Source: Planctomicrobium piriforme
GTDB lineage: Bacteria; Planctomycetota; Planctomycetia; Planctomycetales; Planctomycetaceae
Assembly (NCBI GenBank): GCA_945860955.1
Contig: CAMATH010000096.1
Span: 1-32,671 of the forward strand
Reading direction: 5' to 3'
Length of the DNA stretch: 32,671 bases
In this document: piece after piece, positions 32,534 to 32,671 of the stretch
Layout: each line of letters begins with the position of its first letter
How positions within the stretch are numbered: position 1 is the stretch's first letter
Made by a program: the position numbers and the translations under genes
The notes under the pieces: generated by a model
Told to the model about the DNA's origin: nothing
The model's input: only the letters and a program-made list of their open reading frames with translations
The model's database searches: none

Positions 32534-32671
32534 GTAACTGCTCAATAACCCCTCGGAAACTGGTATTTACTCAAAGTCGGTTTTTCGGGGAATGTATGGC
32601 GCATGAGCCAGTCAGACCCCCAGCCAATCCAACCGATCGTCATCGCGGGAATCGAGATCCCGGCGGCGGAG
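32534..32671 (+). mobile_element. Left end of an insertion sequence, possibly IS66-like
   Basis: The sequence from GTAACTGCTCAATAACCCC at 32534 has no counterpart in the first PEP-CTERM copy. A GTAA end and a transposase-like start within about 70 bases fit single-gene IS66-type elements, as far as I recall them. The right end, its inverted repeat and any 8-bp target duplication (candidate CTTATCCG, 32526-32533) would lie outside the window. Confidence 0.45.
32603..32671 (+). CDS. Start of a probable transposase gene (partial)
   Basis: An ATG at 32603 opens a frame running off the window edge. The 23 visible residues begin MSQSDPQPIQP and include IAGIEIPAAE. I recall similar short N-terminal segments ahead of the coiled-coil in IS66 TnpC proteins, but 23 residues are too few to be sure. 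No clear Shine-Dalgarno sequence precedes it, though GGGGAA lies 9-14 bases upstream. Confidence 0.35.
   Translation, partial: MSQSDPQPIQPIVIAGIEIPAAE

Overview
The window reads as chromosomal DNA of a planctomycete. The GC content is high (about 60% by eye). It holds two large cytochrome-type proteins with the DUF1549/DUF1553 pair, a DUF1501 protein, ECF sigma factors of planctomycete style, a PEP-CTERM protein, and many GTG or weak-Shine-Dalgarno starts. All family calls come from motif recognition without database searches.

Layout. Positions 42-6971 are on the minus strand: a CocE-type hydrolase, a DUF1549/DUF1553 cytochrome-like protein overlapping it by 4 bases, a DUF1501 protein and an ECF sigma factor. 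The gaps on both sides of the DUF1501 gene hold palindromic and inverted repeats. From 7153 to 20023 everything is on the plus strand: cstA; csrA behind a hairpin-rich leader and in front of a strong terminator; the conserved tgt-yajC-secDF group; yqgE (UPF0301) overlapping truA; a RAYT-like Y1-transposase relative that has lost its HUH histidines; and a second DUF1549/DUF1553 protein. A von Willebrand factor A protein (minus) converges with the latter through a shared TTAA. A small lipoprotein gene runs divergently from it.

Positions 22348-29011 are again on the minus strand: an OmpH/Skp-like protein with its own terminator, a secreted DUF3300-like protein with a Gly/Thr/Ala-rich region, and then a tight three-gene operon. 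That operon encodes an ECF sigma factor, a membrane-anchored protein that is probably its anti-sigma factor, and a multidomain redoxin, c-type cytochrome and copper-monooxygenase-like protein. A 10-bp dyad sits just upstream of the sigma gene.

The last 3.6 kb (29012-32671) is accessory DNA. A unit of about 2.05 kb occurs twice in tandem. Each unit carries a 250-bp foldback element with 28-bp terminal inverted repeats, a conserved leader of over 300 bases and a PEP-CTERM gene. A third foldback element lies at the end of the first unit. In the second unit the leader and signal peptide are nearly unchanged, the mature part has diverged, and the gene is interrupted near 32534 by what looks like the left end of an insertion sequence, possibly IS66-like.

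The most novel material is the repeat-driven duplication of PEP-CTERM cassettes, the intergenic foldback families, the HUH-less RAYT relative, the sigma/anti-sigma/redoxin-monooxygenase operon with its dyad, and the apparent ATT start of tgt behind the csrA terminator.
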